Positions 18,370-27,741 of a stretch of DNA of 64,000 nt are shown one piece after another (the stretch's first letter is position 1; each line of letters starts with the position of its first letter). The stretch is taken from assembly GCA_013043685.1 (NCBI GenBank), contig JABDNT010000021.1, positions 1 through 64,000 on the forward strand, given 5' to 3'. Source of the stretch: Flavobacteriaceae bacterium. GTDB taxonomy: Bacteria; Bacteroidota; Bacteroidia; Flavobacteriales; Flavobacteriaceae. The position numbers and the translations under genes were made by a program. The notes under the pieces were generated by a model, which made no database searches, was not told the origin of the DNA, and worked only from the letters and a program-made list of their open reading frames with translations.

Positions 18370-18696
18370 ATGAAAGATACAGCACAAATCAAACAACGCA
18401 TAAATGAAGAGATAAAGGCCACTAAAGAGTTAGTGCTGAAATACCGTGAACTCACAAAGCCTATTGCCCCGGAGAATGCCATAGGCCGTATTTCACGAAT
18501 GGATGCGATCAATAACAAATCTGTTAATGATGCCGCTTTGCGCAAAGCGGAAACTAAGCTCAAGAACCTCGAGGTAGCATTATCCAAGGTTGATGACCCG
18601 GATTTTGGGATCTGCCTGAAATGCAAAAATGAAATCCCACTGGGCAGGATCATGCTGCTACCTCATGCCGTCACTTGCGTAAACTGTGCAAAATGA
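18370..18696 (+). CDS. TraR/DksA-type zinc finger protein
   Basis: A 108-residue protein with an N-terminal coiled-coil region (QIKQRINEEIKATKELVLKY) and a C-terminal C4 zinc finger, Cys82, Cys85, Cys103 and Cys106 (CLKCKNEIPLGRIMLLPHA and TCVNCAK). Members of this family bind the RNA polymerase secondary channel. The tip residues of true DksA are not evident, so I call the family, not dksA itself. The start at 18370 is chosen because the nine upstream codons would encode a leucine-rich stretch that lies in the clpC terminator. Confidence 0.85.
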   Translation: MKDTAQIKQRINEEIKATKELVLKYRELTKPIAPENAIGRISRMDAINNKSVNDAALRKAETKLKNLEVALSKVDDPDFGICLKCKNEIPLGRIMLLPHAVTCVNCAK

Positions 18697-18720
18697 TTAC
18701 CTTAAGACTACTGTTTTAGT

Positions 18721-19104
18721 ATGTTACCATCTGAAAAGCATATTGTTACTTTCGATTTTGGCGTTGCAGAACTTCATCAAAATTATATGCTCATGGTTAT
18801 GAATGAAGGTATAACCGTTAATTCTTCTATCAATGCGCAATTAACGGATTTAGCTGCAGAACATTTCAAAGAAAGGCCTTTCGGATATATTACTTATCGT
18901 AAGAATTCCTATTCAGTGGACCCCAATGTATATAATGAAACATCGAAAATAAAAATGTTGGTTGCCTTCGCCATAGTGTCTGATGAGGATATACGCCGAA
19001 CTACAGCAAAAGTTGAGGAAATATTTCTCGATAAACCCTTAAAGGTCTTCAAGAGATTGAAGGATGCTGTAATTTGGGTTGAAAAGATAGTCGCACTTAG
19101 TTGA
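18721..19104 (+). CDS. Uncharacterised small protein, paralogue of the gene at 35783
   Basis: A 127-residue soluble protein without signal peptide or known motif. It shares the core ERPFGYITYRKNSYSVDPNV with the protein at 35783 (DKPFGYISNRKNDYTINPLY), along with similar length, a similar N-terminal strand pattern and an acidic-to-basic C-terminal helix. The alternation of strands and helices is reminiscent of the STAS/SpoIIAA fold, but that is a visual impression only. Its 3' end overlaps the convergent hutH by 8 bases. Confidence 0.7.
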   Translation: MLPSEKHIVTFDFGVAELHQNYMLMVMNEGITVNSSINAQLTDLAAEHFKERPFGYITYRKNSYSVDPNVYNETSKIKMLVAFAIVSDEDIRRTTAKVEEIFLDKPLKVFKRLKDAVIWVEKIVALS

Positions 19105-20608
19105 ACAATATCTCCCCGTCTATACTCATATCCTGAATAAAACCAATGGCCGTATGAATATCGTCTGCCAGGAGTCGGTCCTCATCCACAAATGTAACGG
19201 CATTTCTGAAGGACGCCACAAAACTTTCCAGGAACGGGGAGGTCTTTTTCGGCCTTCTGAAGTGTATGGCTTGTGAAGCATTCATAAGTTCGATAGCGAG
19301 AACGGTTTCCAAATTCTCTAGTATGCGAAGGCATTTGGTGGCTGCATTAGCTCCCATGCTCACATGATCTTCCTGTCCGTTCGAGGAAACAATAGAATCT
19401 ACCGAGGCCGGAGTGGCTAATTGTTTATTCTGGCTCACAATGCTGGCGGCCGTATATTGCGGGATCATAAAGCCACTGTTCAGGCCCGGATTGTTCACCA
19501 GGAAATCCGGTAATCCTCTTAATCCGGAAACCAGTTGAAATGTTCGGCGTTCTGATATATTAGCCAGTTCTGCCAATGCGATTGATAAATAATCTAATGC
19601 GAGTGCCAGCGGTTGGCCATGAAAATTCCCACCGGAAATGATCTTATCATCAGCAACGAAAATATTTGGATTGTCGGTCACTGAATTAATTTCTGTTTTA
19701 AATGTCTTATGCGCAAATACAATAGTATCCTTACTTGCTCCATGCACTTGCGGAATGCACCTGAATGAATATGGATCCTGGACATTATCCTTCTCACTTC
19801 GCCCTATCTCGCTGTCTTCGAGTAAGTAAAGCATCCGTTCCGCGGTTTTTACCTGACCACGATGAGGCCTTGCCAGATGCACCAATGGGTCGAATGGACT
19901 CAAATTACAGTCGAATGCATCAACTGATAAGGCACTTATCACATCGGCCAGATAGGATAACTTATGGGCTCTAAGCAGTATATAAGTACCATAAGCGCTC
20001 ATGAACTGAGTTCCATTCAACAGAGCCAGTCCCTCTTTCGCCTGAAGCGTAATGGGCTCCCAATTATGTTTCTTAAGTACTTCTTCGGTTTTAATAATTT
20101 CGTCGTTCACATATACTTCCCCTTTCCCGATCAATGGAAGTGAAAGGTGCGCCAATGGTGCCAGGTCGCCGGAAGCTCCCAGGCTGCCCTGGGTATAAAT
20201 CACCGGAAGATAATCGTGGTTAAAGAAATCTATCAATCTTTGAACAGTGCCCAATTGCACTCCACTATGTCCATAACTTAAAGATTGAATTTTAAGTAGC
20301 AACATCAGCCTTATTATATGCTTAGGGACGAAATCACCTGTCCCGCAAGCATGAGACATAACAAGGTTCTCCTGTAACTTTGACAAGTTTTCGGAAGATA
20401 TCTTAACATTGCATAATGCCCCGAAACCAGTATTCAAACCATAGATCACACTGTCATCCTGCCCAATTCTTTTGTGAAGGTAATCGTGTGATTTATTGAT
20501 ATTGAGAATTGCCTCTTCAGAAAGTTCTAATTTCCTGCCTTCTTCAATAATTTCCTTTAGTATCGGCAGATCGAGGATATCACTACTTACGTAATGTGTA
20601 TTTTGCAT
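19097..20608 (-). CDS. hutH: Histidine ammonia-lyase
   Basis: HutH deaminates L-histidine to urocanate, the first step of histidine breakdown. The 503-residue protein has the Ala145-Ser146-Gly147 triad (GSLGASGDLAPLAHL) that cyclises into the MIO prosthetic group, and family segments such as YGLNTGFGALCN and QEDHVSMGANAATK. No hutU, hutI or formimidoylglutamase gene is in this window, so the rest of the pathway must be elsewhere or absent. It overlaps the convergent small-family gene by 8 bases. A tyrosine or phenylalanine ammonia-lyase remains possible, though the sequence reads as a standard HutH. Confidence 0.93.
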   Translation of the reverse strand: MQNTHYVSSDILDLPILKEIIEEGRKLELSEEAILNINKSHDYLHKRIGQDDSVIYGLNTGFGALCNVKISSENLSKLQENLVMSHACGTGDFVPKHIIRLMLLLKIQSLSYGHSGVQLGTVQRLIDFFNHDYLPVIYTQGSLGASGDLAPLAHLSLPLIGKGEVYVNDEIIKTEEVLKKHNWEPITLQAKEGLALLNGTQFMSAYGTYILLRAHKLSYLADVISALSVDAFDCNLSPFDPLVHLARPHRGQVKTAERMLYLLEDSEIGRSEKDNVQDPYSFRCIPQVHGASKDTIVFAHKTFKTEINSVTDNPNIFVADDKIISGGNFHGQPLALALDYLSIALAELANISERRTFQLVSGLRGLPDFLVNNPGLNSGFMIPQYTAASIVSQNKQLATPASVDSIVSSNGQEDHVSMGANAATKCLRILENLETVLAIELMNASQAIHFRRPKKTSPFLESFVASFRNAVTFVDEDRLLADDIHTAIGFIQDMSIDGEILFN

Positions 20609-20626
20609 GGACTGGGTTGTTTACCG

Positions 20627-20634
20627 CAAAAATA
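20627..20634 (-). promoter_or_regulatory. Predicted -7 promoter element for hutH
   Basis: On the minus strand this reads TATTTTTG, a perfect TAnnTTTG match about 18 bases upstream of the hutH start. No clear TTTG -33 element is found at the normal distance. Confidence 0.4.
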
Positions 20635-20713
20635 CAAATTCCCTGACATGAAATTGAATAATTCTGTAAACTCGAAATATTCGCTTATTTTAGCCTTCCT
20701 TAAAACCCAATGA

Positions 20714-21742
20714 ATGAAAAAACTTATACTGGCACTATGTGCAATGGCAATATTTGCATGTGAAGATGACTCACCCAAAGATTATGTGACATTCTCGGGA
20801 GAGATAAAAAACAAGAACAGTGACTCTATCAGGATTTATAACAGGAATTATAGCAAGACCATTGCGGTAAATGATGATGGAACTTTTAGTGATACATTGA
20901 AGGTTGAAACCGGAAATTATACCTTCCATGATGGTGGTGAAGCAACCTCCCTATTCCTGGAGAATGGATATGACCTCAAATTGACTCTGGATACCGAAAT
21001 GTTTGATGAAACTGTGATATATACAGGTGTTGGAGCTGAAAATAATAACTTTCTCGCTGCATCCGCTTTAAAAATGGAATCCTTGCTGGATATTGATACC
21101 GATAACCTTGATGAACAAAAACTGAATGCAGTATTGGATAATGCCCGCACAAAATACACCGAGTTTGTTGATAGTGCAGTAAATGTAGATTCCATGATCA
21201 TCAGTAGTAGCAGAGATGACCTTGATGCTACTTTACAGTCATTTCAACGATATTACGGAGGAATTATAGCATTACGAAAGGAATTCCCTAAAGGATCCCC
21301 TTCCCCAACCTTTGAAGGATATGAGAATTTTAAAGGGGGAACCACTTCCCTTGCAGACCTTAAAGGCAAATATGTGTACGTAGATGTTTGGGCCACCTGG
21401 TGTGCTCCTTGTAAAGTTGAAATTCCTTATCTGAAAGAATTAGATGAAGAATTTAAAGACAAGAATATCGCATTTGTAAGTATGTCTATCGATGATGCCA
21501 AAAGGCACAAGGATTCATGGGAAAAAGCGCATGAAAGCTGGAAAAAGATGGTTGAAGAAAAAGAACTCACCGGGGTTCAGATCATGGCGCCCAACGGATG
21601 GCAATCCGATTTTGTGAAGGCCTATAAAATTAATGGTATTCCACGATTTATTTTAATTGATCCGGAAGGCAATGTAGTAGACCCTGATGCACCACGCCCT
21701 TCAAATCCCAAACTCAAGGAGGTACTGAAGAGCCTCATTTAA
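20714..21742 (+). CDS. TlpA-like thioredoxin-fold lipoprotein
   Basis: A 342-residue lipoprotein with lipobox Cys16 (MKKLILALCAMAIFACEDD). Residues about 25-200 look like the DUF4369-type N-terminal domain found with such proteins. The C-terminal thioredoxin domain starts at about 205, with the redox motif VWATWCAPCK and a cis-proline in NGIPRFILID. It would act as a membrane-anchored periplasmic thiol-disulfide oxidoreductase. It is a single gene between hutH (divergent) and nnrDE (convergent). Confidence 0.9.
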   Translation: MKKLILALCAMAIFACEDDSPKDYVTFSGEIKNKNSDSIRIYNRNYSKTIAVNDDGTFSDTLKVETGNYTFHDGGEATSLFLENGYDLKLTLDTEMFDETVIYTGVGAENNNFLAASALKMESLLDIDTDNLDEQKLNAVLDNARTKYTEFVDSAVNVDSMIISSSRDDLDATLQSFQRYYGGIIALRKEFPKGSPSPTFEGYENFKGGTTSLADLKGKYVYVDVWATWCAPCKVEIPYLKELDEEFKDKNIAFVSMSIDDAKRHKDSWEKAHESWKKMVEEKELTGVQIMAPNGWQSDFVKAYKINGIPRFILIDPEGNVVDPDAPRPSNPKLKEVLKSLI

Positions 21743-21765
21743 AAGAACTTTCTCGATTGGAAATA

Positions 21766-21790
21766 GAAAAGGAGCATTGCTCCTTTTTTT
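21766..21790 (+). terminator. Rho-independent terminator after the TlpA-like gene
   Basis: A tight hairpin, AAAAGGAGC-ATT-GCTCCTTTT, with a T run. It sits against the stop codon of the convergent nnrDE gene and may act in both directions. Confidence 0.85.
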
Positions 21791-23336
21791 ATGCCTCCTC
21801 GTCGGCATCTGTTTGCACAGGTGCATCTGGTTCGAAGAGTATTAAGAAGGCTTTTCCAATATGATCGGCGATATCACCAGCCATGACGGCTTCAAAACCA
21901 TTTGTCTGGGAAACTATATTGCCCGCACTTCCATGAATATAGGTGGCGAAAATCGCAGCCGATAATGGATCATATCCTTGTGCAAGCAAACCGGCTATCA
22001 TTCCCGAAAGCACGTCGCCGCTACCGCCCGTGGCCATTCCAGGATTTCCTGAGGTATTAACATACAGCTTATCTTCGGATACAGTAATGGAATTCGCTCC
22101 TTTGATGAGCACAATACATTCATGTTCTTTCGCAAATGCTTTCGTTTTCGCTAATTTATCGTAATCGTCGCTCCAGTCCCCTATTAACCGCCTTAGCTCA
22201 CCGGGATGTGGAGTTAACACTGATTGTTTTGGTAGTAATGTTTTAAGTTCCTTATTGTTAGCTATGCAGTTAATCGCATCTGCATCAATTACCATGGGAG
22301 CTTTTGTTTCTTTGAAAAATTTCTTTAGTGCATCAACGGTTCTTTCATCCGTACCAAGTCCCATACCTACAGCAAATGCGGTAGCTTCAGGTATACCAGA
22401 AATATCGGAAATGATCTCTTCATCCTTATCAGTGACCGCCATGGCCTCGGGTACTGCTGTCTGCAATGTCTCATATCCACAACTGGGAATGAAAGCGGTT
22501 ACTAATCCGGCTCCTGAGCGATAAGCAGCTTTAGAAGCAAGCACCACTGCACCAATTTTTCCATGACTTCCGCCTATTGCGACAACATGTCCATAATCTC
22601 CTTTATGAGAATATTTTTTTCGCTGCTTATAAAATTGCTGAGCTTCTGCTTTACTAATAAGCCGAGCAAGTGGTTCAGTTTGATGAAGAAACTCTGGGTC
22701 CAGGCCAATATCTATAGTTTCGAAATAAGGAACAAATTGTCCTGATTCCGGAAGGAAAAAGGCTAATTTCGGAGCCTGGAAAGTCAAGGTATGATTTGCT
22801 CTAAGTACGGCTTCCTTATCGGCTATGGGTTTATTGGCATGCAGTCCGCTGGGAATATCGATAGAGAGTCTGAATGCTTTTTCATTGTTGAGATATTGTA
22901 TCAATTTTTTCACCCACCCTTCCGGTGCGCGATTCAACCCTATACCGAAGATAGCATCTATCACAACATCATCCTGATGAATTTCAGGAAAATCTGCCTC
23001 TGATGTCATTAACGTGGGCCAACTGGACGTGACTTTCTTTATCCTGTCGTAGTTTAACAGAAAACATTTGGATCGCTTGTCGGTAAAATTTGCAATATAG
23101 ATATGAACGCTATACCCATGTTCTATTAATAGCCGGCCTACAACAAGTCCGTCACCTCCGTTGTTTCCAATTCCGCAGAAAATATGTACAGGCACCTGCG
23201 CTCCCTGCATTCGCTGGTGCAACCAGTTAAAAACCATGGTGCCCGCTCTTTCCATAAGGTCCAATGGCGTGATACCATCTTTTTCGGTTGTAACCTTGTC
23301 AGCCTCATGTAATTGTGTCGCGGAGAATACTTTCAT
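21789..23336 (-). CDS. nnrDE: Bifunctional NAD(P)H-hydrate epimerase / ADP-dependent dehydratase
   Basis: This 515-residue fusion repairs hydrated NAD(P)H. The N-terminal epimerase domain (about 1-215) has IFCGIGNNGGDGLVVGRLL. The C-terminal kinase-like dehydratase domain (about 225-500) has VVAIGGSHGKIGAVVLA, VLTPHPGELRRL and the NTSGNPGMATGGSGDVLSGM nucleotide-site signature. The start MKVFSATQLHEADK is the normal family start; an upstream in-frame codon at 23384 is rejected. It faces the TlpA-like gene and is divergent from gcvT. Confidence 0.95.
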   Translation of the reverse strand: MKVFSATQLHEADKVTTEKDGITPLDLMERAGTMVFNWLHQRMQGAQVPVHIFCGIGNNGGDGLVVGRLLIEHGYSVHIYIANFTDKRSKCFLLNYDRIKKVTSSWPTLMTSEADFPEIHQDDVVIDAIFGIGLNRAPEGWVKKLIQYLNNEKAFRLSIDIPSGLHANKPIADKEAVLRANHTLTFQAPKLAFFLPESGQFVPYFETIDIGLDPEFLHQTEPLARLISKAEAQQFYKQRKKYSHKGDYGHVVAIGGSHGKIGAVVLASKAAYRSGAGLVTAFIPSCGYETLQTAVPEAMAVTDKDEEIISDISGIPEATAFAVGMGLGTDERTVDALKKFFKETKAPMVIDADAINCIANNKELKTLLPKQSVLTPHPGELRRLIGDWSDDYDKLAKTKAFAKEHECIVLIKGANSITVSEDKLYVNTSGNPGMATGGSGDVLSGMIAGLLAQGYDPLSAAIFATYIHGSAGNIVSQTNGFEAVMAGDIADHIGKAFLILFEPDAPVQTDADEEA

Positions 23337-23402
23337 TCTGCAAATTGTTTTCTGCAAGTTACCATCCTTGTTGAAAACAATCAAGGAATTCCTTCGTTAG
23401 CT

Positions 23403-23424
23403 TGTTGAGATTATAATACATTTG
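23403..23424 (+). promoter_or_regulatory. Predicted promoter for the gcvT operon
   Basis: A perfect -7 element TACATTTG (23417-23424) lies 20 bases upstream of the gcvT start. The -33 element is weak: TTG at 23403 is too close, and TTCG at 23393 is a poor match. Only the -7 box is convincing. Confidence 0.45.
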
Positions 23425-23444
23425 CCAAAAAATTATTTCTACGA

Positions 23445-24527
23445 ATGAAAGATACAGCCTTAAGTCACATTCATAAAGTCCTCGGCGCCAAAATGGTTCC
23501 CTTTGCGGGATATAATATGCCGGTTTCTTATGAAGGCGTAAATGCCGAACACGAAACGGTAAGAAATGCCGTTGGAGTTTTCGATGTTTCTCATATGGGC
23601 GAGTTTCTAATTACAGGGCCCAATGCGCTTGAGCTTATTCAGAAAGTATGCAGTAATGATGCTTCAAAATTAGTTGACGGCCAGGCACAGTACAGCTGTT
23701 TTCCAAATGCCGATGGTGGAATCGTGGACGATCTTATCGTCTATAGACTGGATGCCGAAAAGTGGTTGTTGGTGGTCAATGCTTCTAATATCGACAAAGA
23801 CTGGGAATGGATTAGCAGCCATAACAGTATGAACGCTGAAATGCGTAACCTGTCGGAAGACTTTTCGCTACTGGCTATCCAGGGGCCAAAGGCTGTGGAA
23901 GCTATGCAATCGCTAACTTCAGAAGATCTAAGCAGTATAAAATTCTATACGTTTAAGGTGTCGGATTTTGCAGGCATAGAATATGTGATCATCAGTGCCA
24001 CTGGTTATACGGGCAGCGGCGGTTTTGAGATCTACTGCAAGAACAGCGAAGTAGAACAGATCTGGAATAAAGTACTGGAAGCAGGAAAAGATTTCGGTAT
24101 TAAACCGGTAGGCCTTGCCGCCCGGGACACCCTGAGACTGGAAATGGGTTATTGCCTGTACGGAAATGATATTGATGACACCACCTCCCCTCTCGAAGCA
24201 GGATTGGGATGGATCACAAAATTTACTAAGGATTTTATTAATTCGGATGCACTTCAGCAGCAAAAAACAGAAGGCGTAAAACGGAAGTTAGTCGCCTTCG
24301 AACTTAACGAACGAGGGATTCCGCGTCAAGGCTATGATATAGTGGATCAGGATGGAAATTCAGTAGGAAAAGTTACCAGCGGAACCATGTCACCTTCCCT
24401 AAACAAGGGCATTGGAATGGGCTATGTTCCCGTTGAACTCAGCAAACCGGGTACTGCGATGGGAATTCAGATTCGGAAAAATATCATTCCTGCTACCATC
24501 GTAAAATTACCGTTCTACAAAGGGTGA
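23445..24527 (+). CDS. gcvT: Aminomethyltransferase (glycine cleavage T protein)
   Basis: GcvT moves the methylene group from the aminomethyl-lipoyl H protein to tetrahydrofolate and releases ammonia. The 360-residue protein has the typical start ([19 protein letters not shown]), the folate-contact region [11 protein letters not shown], and C-terminal segments [18 protein letters not shown] and [19 protein letters not shown]. The next gene starts at GTG inside its stop codon (4-base overlap). gcvH and gcvP are not in the window. lpd, at the right edge, would serve the same complex as well as the 2-oxoacid dehydrogenases. Confidence 0.95.
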   Translation: MKDTALSHIHKVLGAKMVPFAGYNMPVSYEGVNAEHETVRNAVGVFDVSHMGEFLITGPNALELIQKVCSNDASKLVDGQAQYSCFPNADGGIVDDLIVYRLDAEKWLLVVNASNIDKDWEWISSHNSMNAEMRNLSEDFSLLAIQGPKAVEAMQSLTSEDLSSIKFYTFKVSDFAGIEYVIISATGYTGSGGFEIYCKNSEVEQIWNKVLEAGKDFGIKPVGLAARDTLRLEMGYCLYGNDIDDTTSPLEAGLGWITKFTKDFINSDALQQQKTEGVKRKLVAFELNERGIPRQGYDIVDQDGNSVGKVTSGTMSPSLNKGIGMGYVPVELSKPGTAMGIQIRKNIIPATIVKLPFYKG

Positions 24528-25372
24528 TTCATAATCGAATATTAATATTGGGCGCCAGTGGGTATATTGGCAATGCATTATACAGGGAACTGGATTCCTA
24601 TTTCGATGTGTATGGGACGTATTGTACCCAGGATGGATTATACGCAGACAATCAGGTGTTTTACCAATTCGATGCTGAAAAGAACTCCGTTCTTCCTTTA
24701 TTGGAAAAGTTGAAACCACGCTATATTATTTCTTCATTTTCTTCACAGTATCAGGCGTCAATGAAGGTTCACCAGGACCTAGTAAGTTATTGTGAACTAT
24801 TACCTGAAAGCAGGGTTATTTTTTCCTCTTCCGCAGAAGTGTTCGACGCCAGGAAAAAATTCCCGGCTTATGAATATGACAAGCCTCTTTCAGAATCCAC
24901 AGAAGGGCGACAAAAACTTACCCTTGAAAAATTATTGTTAGAGCATATTCCATTCCAAACGACGATAATTAGAATGCCCGTTGTTCTTGGCATAAACGCC
25001 CCCCTTATATTACAACTCCGGCAAGCTATTAAGCATAAGGCTGCATTTGAGGTATTTCCGAAACGAATTATCAGTGCATCGACCGCGGCAAAGATCGGCC
25101 AGCAGGTCCATTATATTATTAACAAAGACCTGACCGATATTTATCATCTCTCGAGTTCCGATGTAATTCATCACGACGATATCTTTAGAGAAATCGCTAT
25201 GAAAATAAGTGACAGCCTTCCTGTTTTTAAAAAGGTTTTTAGTTCCAATGAAGATGAATACCAGGCAATCCTTCCGAAGGAAAACCTATTACCAAAACCC
25301 TATCGAATTACTATTGCTGAAGTTATAGAAAGCAGTACCTTACATGATGAAATAATTTCGATAAAAAAGTAA
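24524..25372 (+). CDS. NAD(P)-dependent epimerase/SDR-type protein
   Basis: A 282-residue extended short-chain dehydrogenase-like protein. The Rossmann motif is [11 protein letters not shown] (GxxGxxG, residues 10-16). A Ser-Ser-Ala run ([11 protein letters not shown]) and a tyrosine region ([17 protein letters not shown]) fit the catalytic Ser/Tyr-Lys area of NAD-dependent epimerases, although the Tyr-x-x-x-Lys motif is not clean. It resembles dTDP-4-dehydrorhamnose-reductase-like proteins. It starts with GTG overlapping the gcvT stop and is 2 bases from the pterin dehydratase gene, so it is translated as part of that operon. The substrate is unknown. Confidence 0.7.
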   Translation: MIHNRILILGASGYIGNALYRELDSYFDVYGTYCTQDGLYADNQVFYQFDAEKNSVLPLLEKLKPRYIISSFSSQYQASMKVHQDLVSYCELLPESRVIFSSSAEVFDARKKFPAYEYDKPLSESTEGRQKLTLEKLLLEHIPFQTTIIRMPVVLGINAPLILQLRQAIKHKAAFEVFPKRIISASTAAKIGQQVHYIINKDLTDIYHLSSSDVIHHDDIFREIAMKISDSLPVFKKVFSSNEDEYQAILPKENLLPKPYRITIAEVIESSTLHDEIISIKK

Positions 25373-25374
25373 CT

Positions 25375-25656
25375 ATGAAAGCACTCTCTGAAGCGGATAT
25401 CCGGAAACGACTCCAATCACTTGAAGGCTGGGAATACAATGATAACGCGATTCACACAGCATTTGAATTTGAAAATTTTAAAGAAGCCTTTACCATAATG
25501 ACCCGCATCGCCTTTGAAGCGGAAAAATTAGATCATCACCCTGATTGGAGTAATGTTTACAATCAATTGCATATTTCATTATACACTCATAGTGAGAATG
25601 GAGTTACCGAAAAAGACCTTGAGCTTGCCGAAACGATCAATCGCCTTGTAAGTTAA
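25375..25656 (+). CDS. Pterin-4a-carbinolamine dehydratase
   Basis: A 93-residue PCD/DCoH-fold protein that dehydrates 4a-hydroxytetrahydrobiopterin. It has the family motif FEAEKLDHHPDWSNVYNQL with the active-site histidine pair and the downstream YTHSENGVTEKDLELA. No aromatic amino acid hydroxylase gene is visible here, so the role could be pterin salvage or one of the cofactor roles known for bacterial PCDs. It lies in the gcvT operon, 2 bases after the epimerase gene. Confidence 0.9.
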   Translation: MKALSEADIRKRLQSLEGWEYNDNAIHTAFEFENFKEAFTIMTRIAFEAEKLDHHPDWSNVYNQLHISLYTHSENGVTEKDLELAETINRLVS

Positions 25657-25688
25657 ATTTTGTATTTTTCAATCAAGGATAATTGCTA

Positions 25689-27740
25689 ATGCTTAAGAAT
25701 TATTGCCTCATAATTGTCTGTTTGTTCAGCTTATCAGCTTCCGCGCAAACCGATCCTCCTTTCTGCGACCAGATGGCCGCCCTCAAATTGTTAATCGAAA
25801 CACAGCATTATCGGCCCAAACCGCTGGACGATGCACTCAGCAGTGGAATATATAAATTATTTATCCAACGACTGGATGAAGACAAGGTACTCTTTAATGA
25901 TAAAGATATCGCTGAAATCAGAAAGGATTCTTTGAAGTTCGATGATTACTTAAGAGATAATAATTGCGGGTTTATTGGAAAATATATTAAAACATTACGC
26001 TGGCGAATAGCAGAGACCAAGCAGGTGATTGACTCGTATAAGAATACCGAATTCGACTATAGCGGGAAGGATACTTTAAAGTACTACCGAACCAGGGAAT
26101 CGGGCTATTTTGATGACGATATTGCCATGAAAAAGTATTGGTCTAAACGGCTTCGCTTTGAGATCTTATCCAAAATCAGCGAAGAAGATTCGATACTCGA
26201 CCGACTTGAGATGAACTTCGATATCCTCGAAAATGAAGTGAGGCCCCTTATCTTTGAAAAACTTTCATGTCAGCTGGATGAAATGGAAAATGGTTATGGC
26301 GGACTGGAACGTTTTGTGACAGAAACATTCCTCAATGCGTATACCAATTACCAGGATCCGAACTCCACATTTTTTAATAATACGGATAAGACCATGTTCG
26401 AGAACTCGGTTTCTACGAGTATGATGACCTTTGGACTATACACTGAAAAGAATGAGGATGGTGAAATTGTGATCAGTTATGTCACTCCGGGAGGTGCGGC
26501 ATATTTTGAAGGTAGTATCGAAGAAGGTGATGTTATACGATCGCTCACGGCGGGAACAAATATTGTAGAAACCAACTGCATTTCGAACGAGGAGATCACG
26601 GCATTCCTTTCAGATAATAACAATAAACGAATAACATTCAGGATTAAGAAAAAGGACGGTACTATCAAATCGGTTATGCTGACCAAAAAAGCTGAAAAAG
26701 CAGCTGAGAATTTAACCCGGGGATATGTGATGTCCGGTGAATTTCCCATAGGCTACATTAATGTTCCCAGTTTTTATACTGATTTTGAATCGCCACATGG
26801 TATGGGCGTAGCGAACGATATAGCTAAAGAGATCTACAAACTAAAAAAGGAAAACATCCAGGGTCTGGTCATCGATCTGCGCTTTAATGGAGGTGGCAGC
26901 ATGAAAGAAGCTTCAGATCTCTGTGGCATGTTTATAGACCGGGGACCCGTTTCCATCTTAAAATATCGCAATGGAGAGACTTTTACCGTGCGTGATGCCA
27001 ACCGCGGTACGGTTTTCAACAAACCCATAGTAGTAATCCAGAACAGTTACAGCGCATCCGCATCGGAATATTTTACAAGTGTTATGCAGGATTACAACCG
27101 GGCGGTGATTGTAGGTACTCCTAGTTATGGAAAATCCAGTATGCAGACCATTGTACCGCTTGATAAGAATCGTGAGGAACTTGGATTTTGTAAAATTACC
27201 ACGGACCTGTTTTACAGGGTTACAGGAAAGAGCAATCAATCGAAAGGTGTTATTCCGGATATTTTCTTTCCAAGTATGTACGACGGCCTCGACGTCAACG
27301 AACAATTTATTGATTTCTCCCTGCCCAACGACAGTGTACAAATCAAGGTAAAACATCAACCTAAACGGAAGATCCCGTTAAAGCTGCTACGGGAAAAAAG
27401 TGAATACAGAATGTATATCGATGAGGGTTTTCAGAAAATAAAGAGGTTAAACAAAACACTCCTGCGGAACTATATTCAGAAAGATACTATCTATTCATTA
27501 ACCTTAAAAAATGTCTACGGTGATCTAAGGGGCTATAACGATCTATGGAAAGATTTTATAGGTTATTTTGAGGAACGCAAAGGTATATTAACGGTAAAGA
27601 ATACAGCTTCTACCGAAGAGCTTCTTAAGTACAGTGATGAAGATAAGAAGGTCAACGCTTTATCCATAGATGAAATTAGCAATGATATCTTTATAGAGGA
27701 AGCCTACCATATTATAGCCGATATAAACAACATTAACTAA
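25689..27740 (+). CDS. Exported S41 family C-terminal processing peptidase
   Basis: A 683-residue Tsp/Prc-like protease. It has a signal peptide (LKNYCLIIVCLFSLSASAQ), a long helical N-terminal domain, a PDZ region near residues 240-335 (GGAAYFEGSIEEGDVIRSL) and the S41 protease core with the Ser in QNSYSASASEYFTSV and the Lys in GTPSYGKSSMQT. It would work in the periplasm on C-terminal ends of proteins. ATG at 25689 is preferred to the TTG six bases earlier. The helical secreted protein gene follows 1 base later, so the two may act together. Confidence 0.92.
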   Translation: MLKNYCLIIVCLFSLSASAQTDPPFCDQMAALKLLIETQHYRPKPLDDALSSGIYKLFIQRLDEDKVLFNDKDIAEIRKDSLKFDDYLRDNNCGFIGKYIKTLRWRIAETKQVIDSYKNTEFDYSGKDTLKYYRTRESGYFDDDIAMKKYWSKRLRFEILSKISEEDSILDRLEMNFDILENEVRPLIFEKLSCQLDEMENGYGGLERFVTETFLNAYTNYQDPNSTFFNNTDKTMFENSVSTSMMTFGLYTEKNEDGEIVISYVTPGGAAYFEGSIEEGDVIRSLTAGTNIVETNCISNEEITAFLSDNNNKRITFRIKKKDGTIKSVMLTKKAEKAAENLTRGYVMSGEFPIGYINVPSFYTDFESPHGMGVANDIAKEIYKLKKENIQGLVIDLRFNGGGSMKEASDLCGMFIDRGPVSILKYRNGETFTVRDANRGTVFNKPIVVIQNSYSASASEYFTSVMQDYNRAVIVGTPSYGKSSMQTIVPLDKNREELGFCKITTDLFYRVTGKSNQSKGVIPDIFFPSMYDGLDVNEQFIDFSLPNDSVQIKVKHQPKRKIPLKLLREKSEYRMYIDEGFQKIKRLNKTLLRNYIQKDTIYSLTLKNVYGDLRGYNDLWKDFIGYFEERKGILTVKNTASTEELLKYSDEDKKVNALSIDEISNDIFIEEAYHIIADINNIN

Positions 27741-27741
27741 T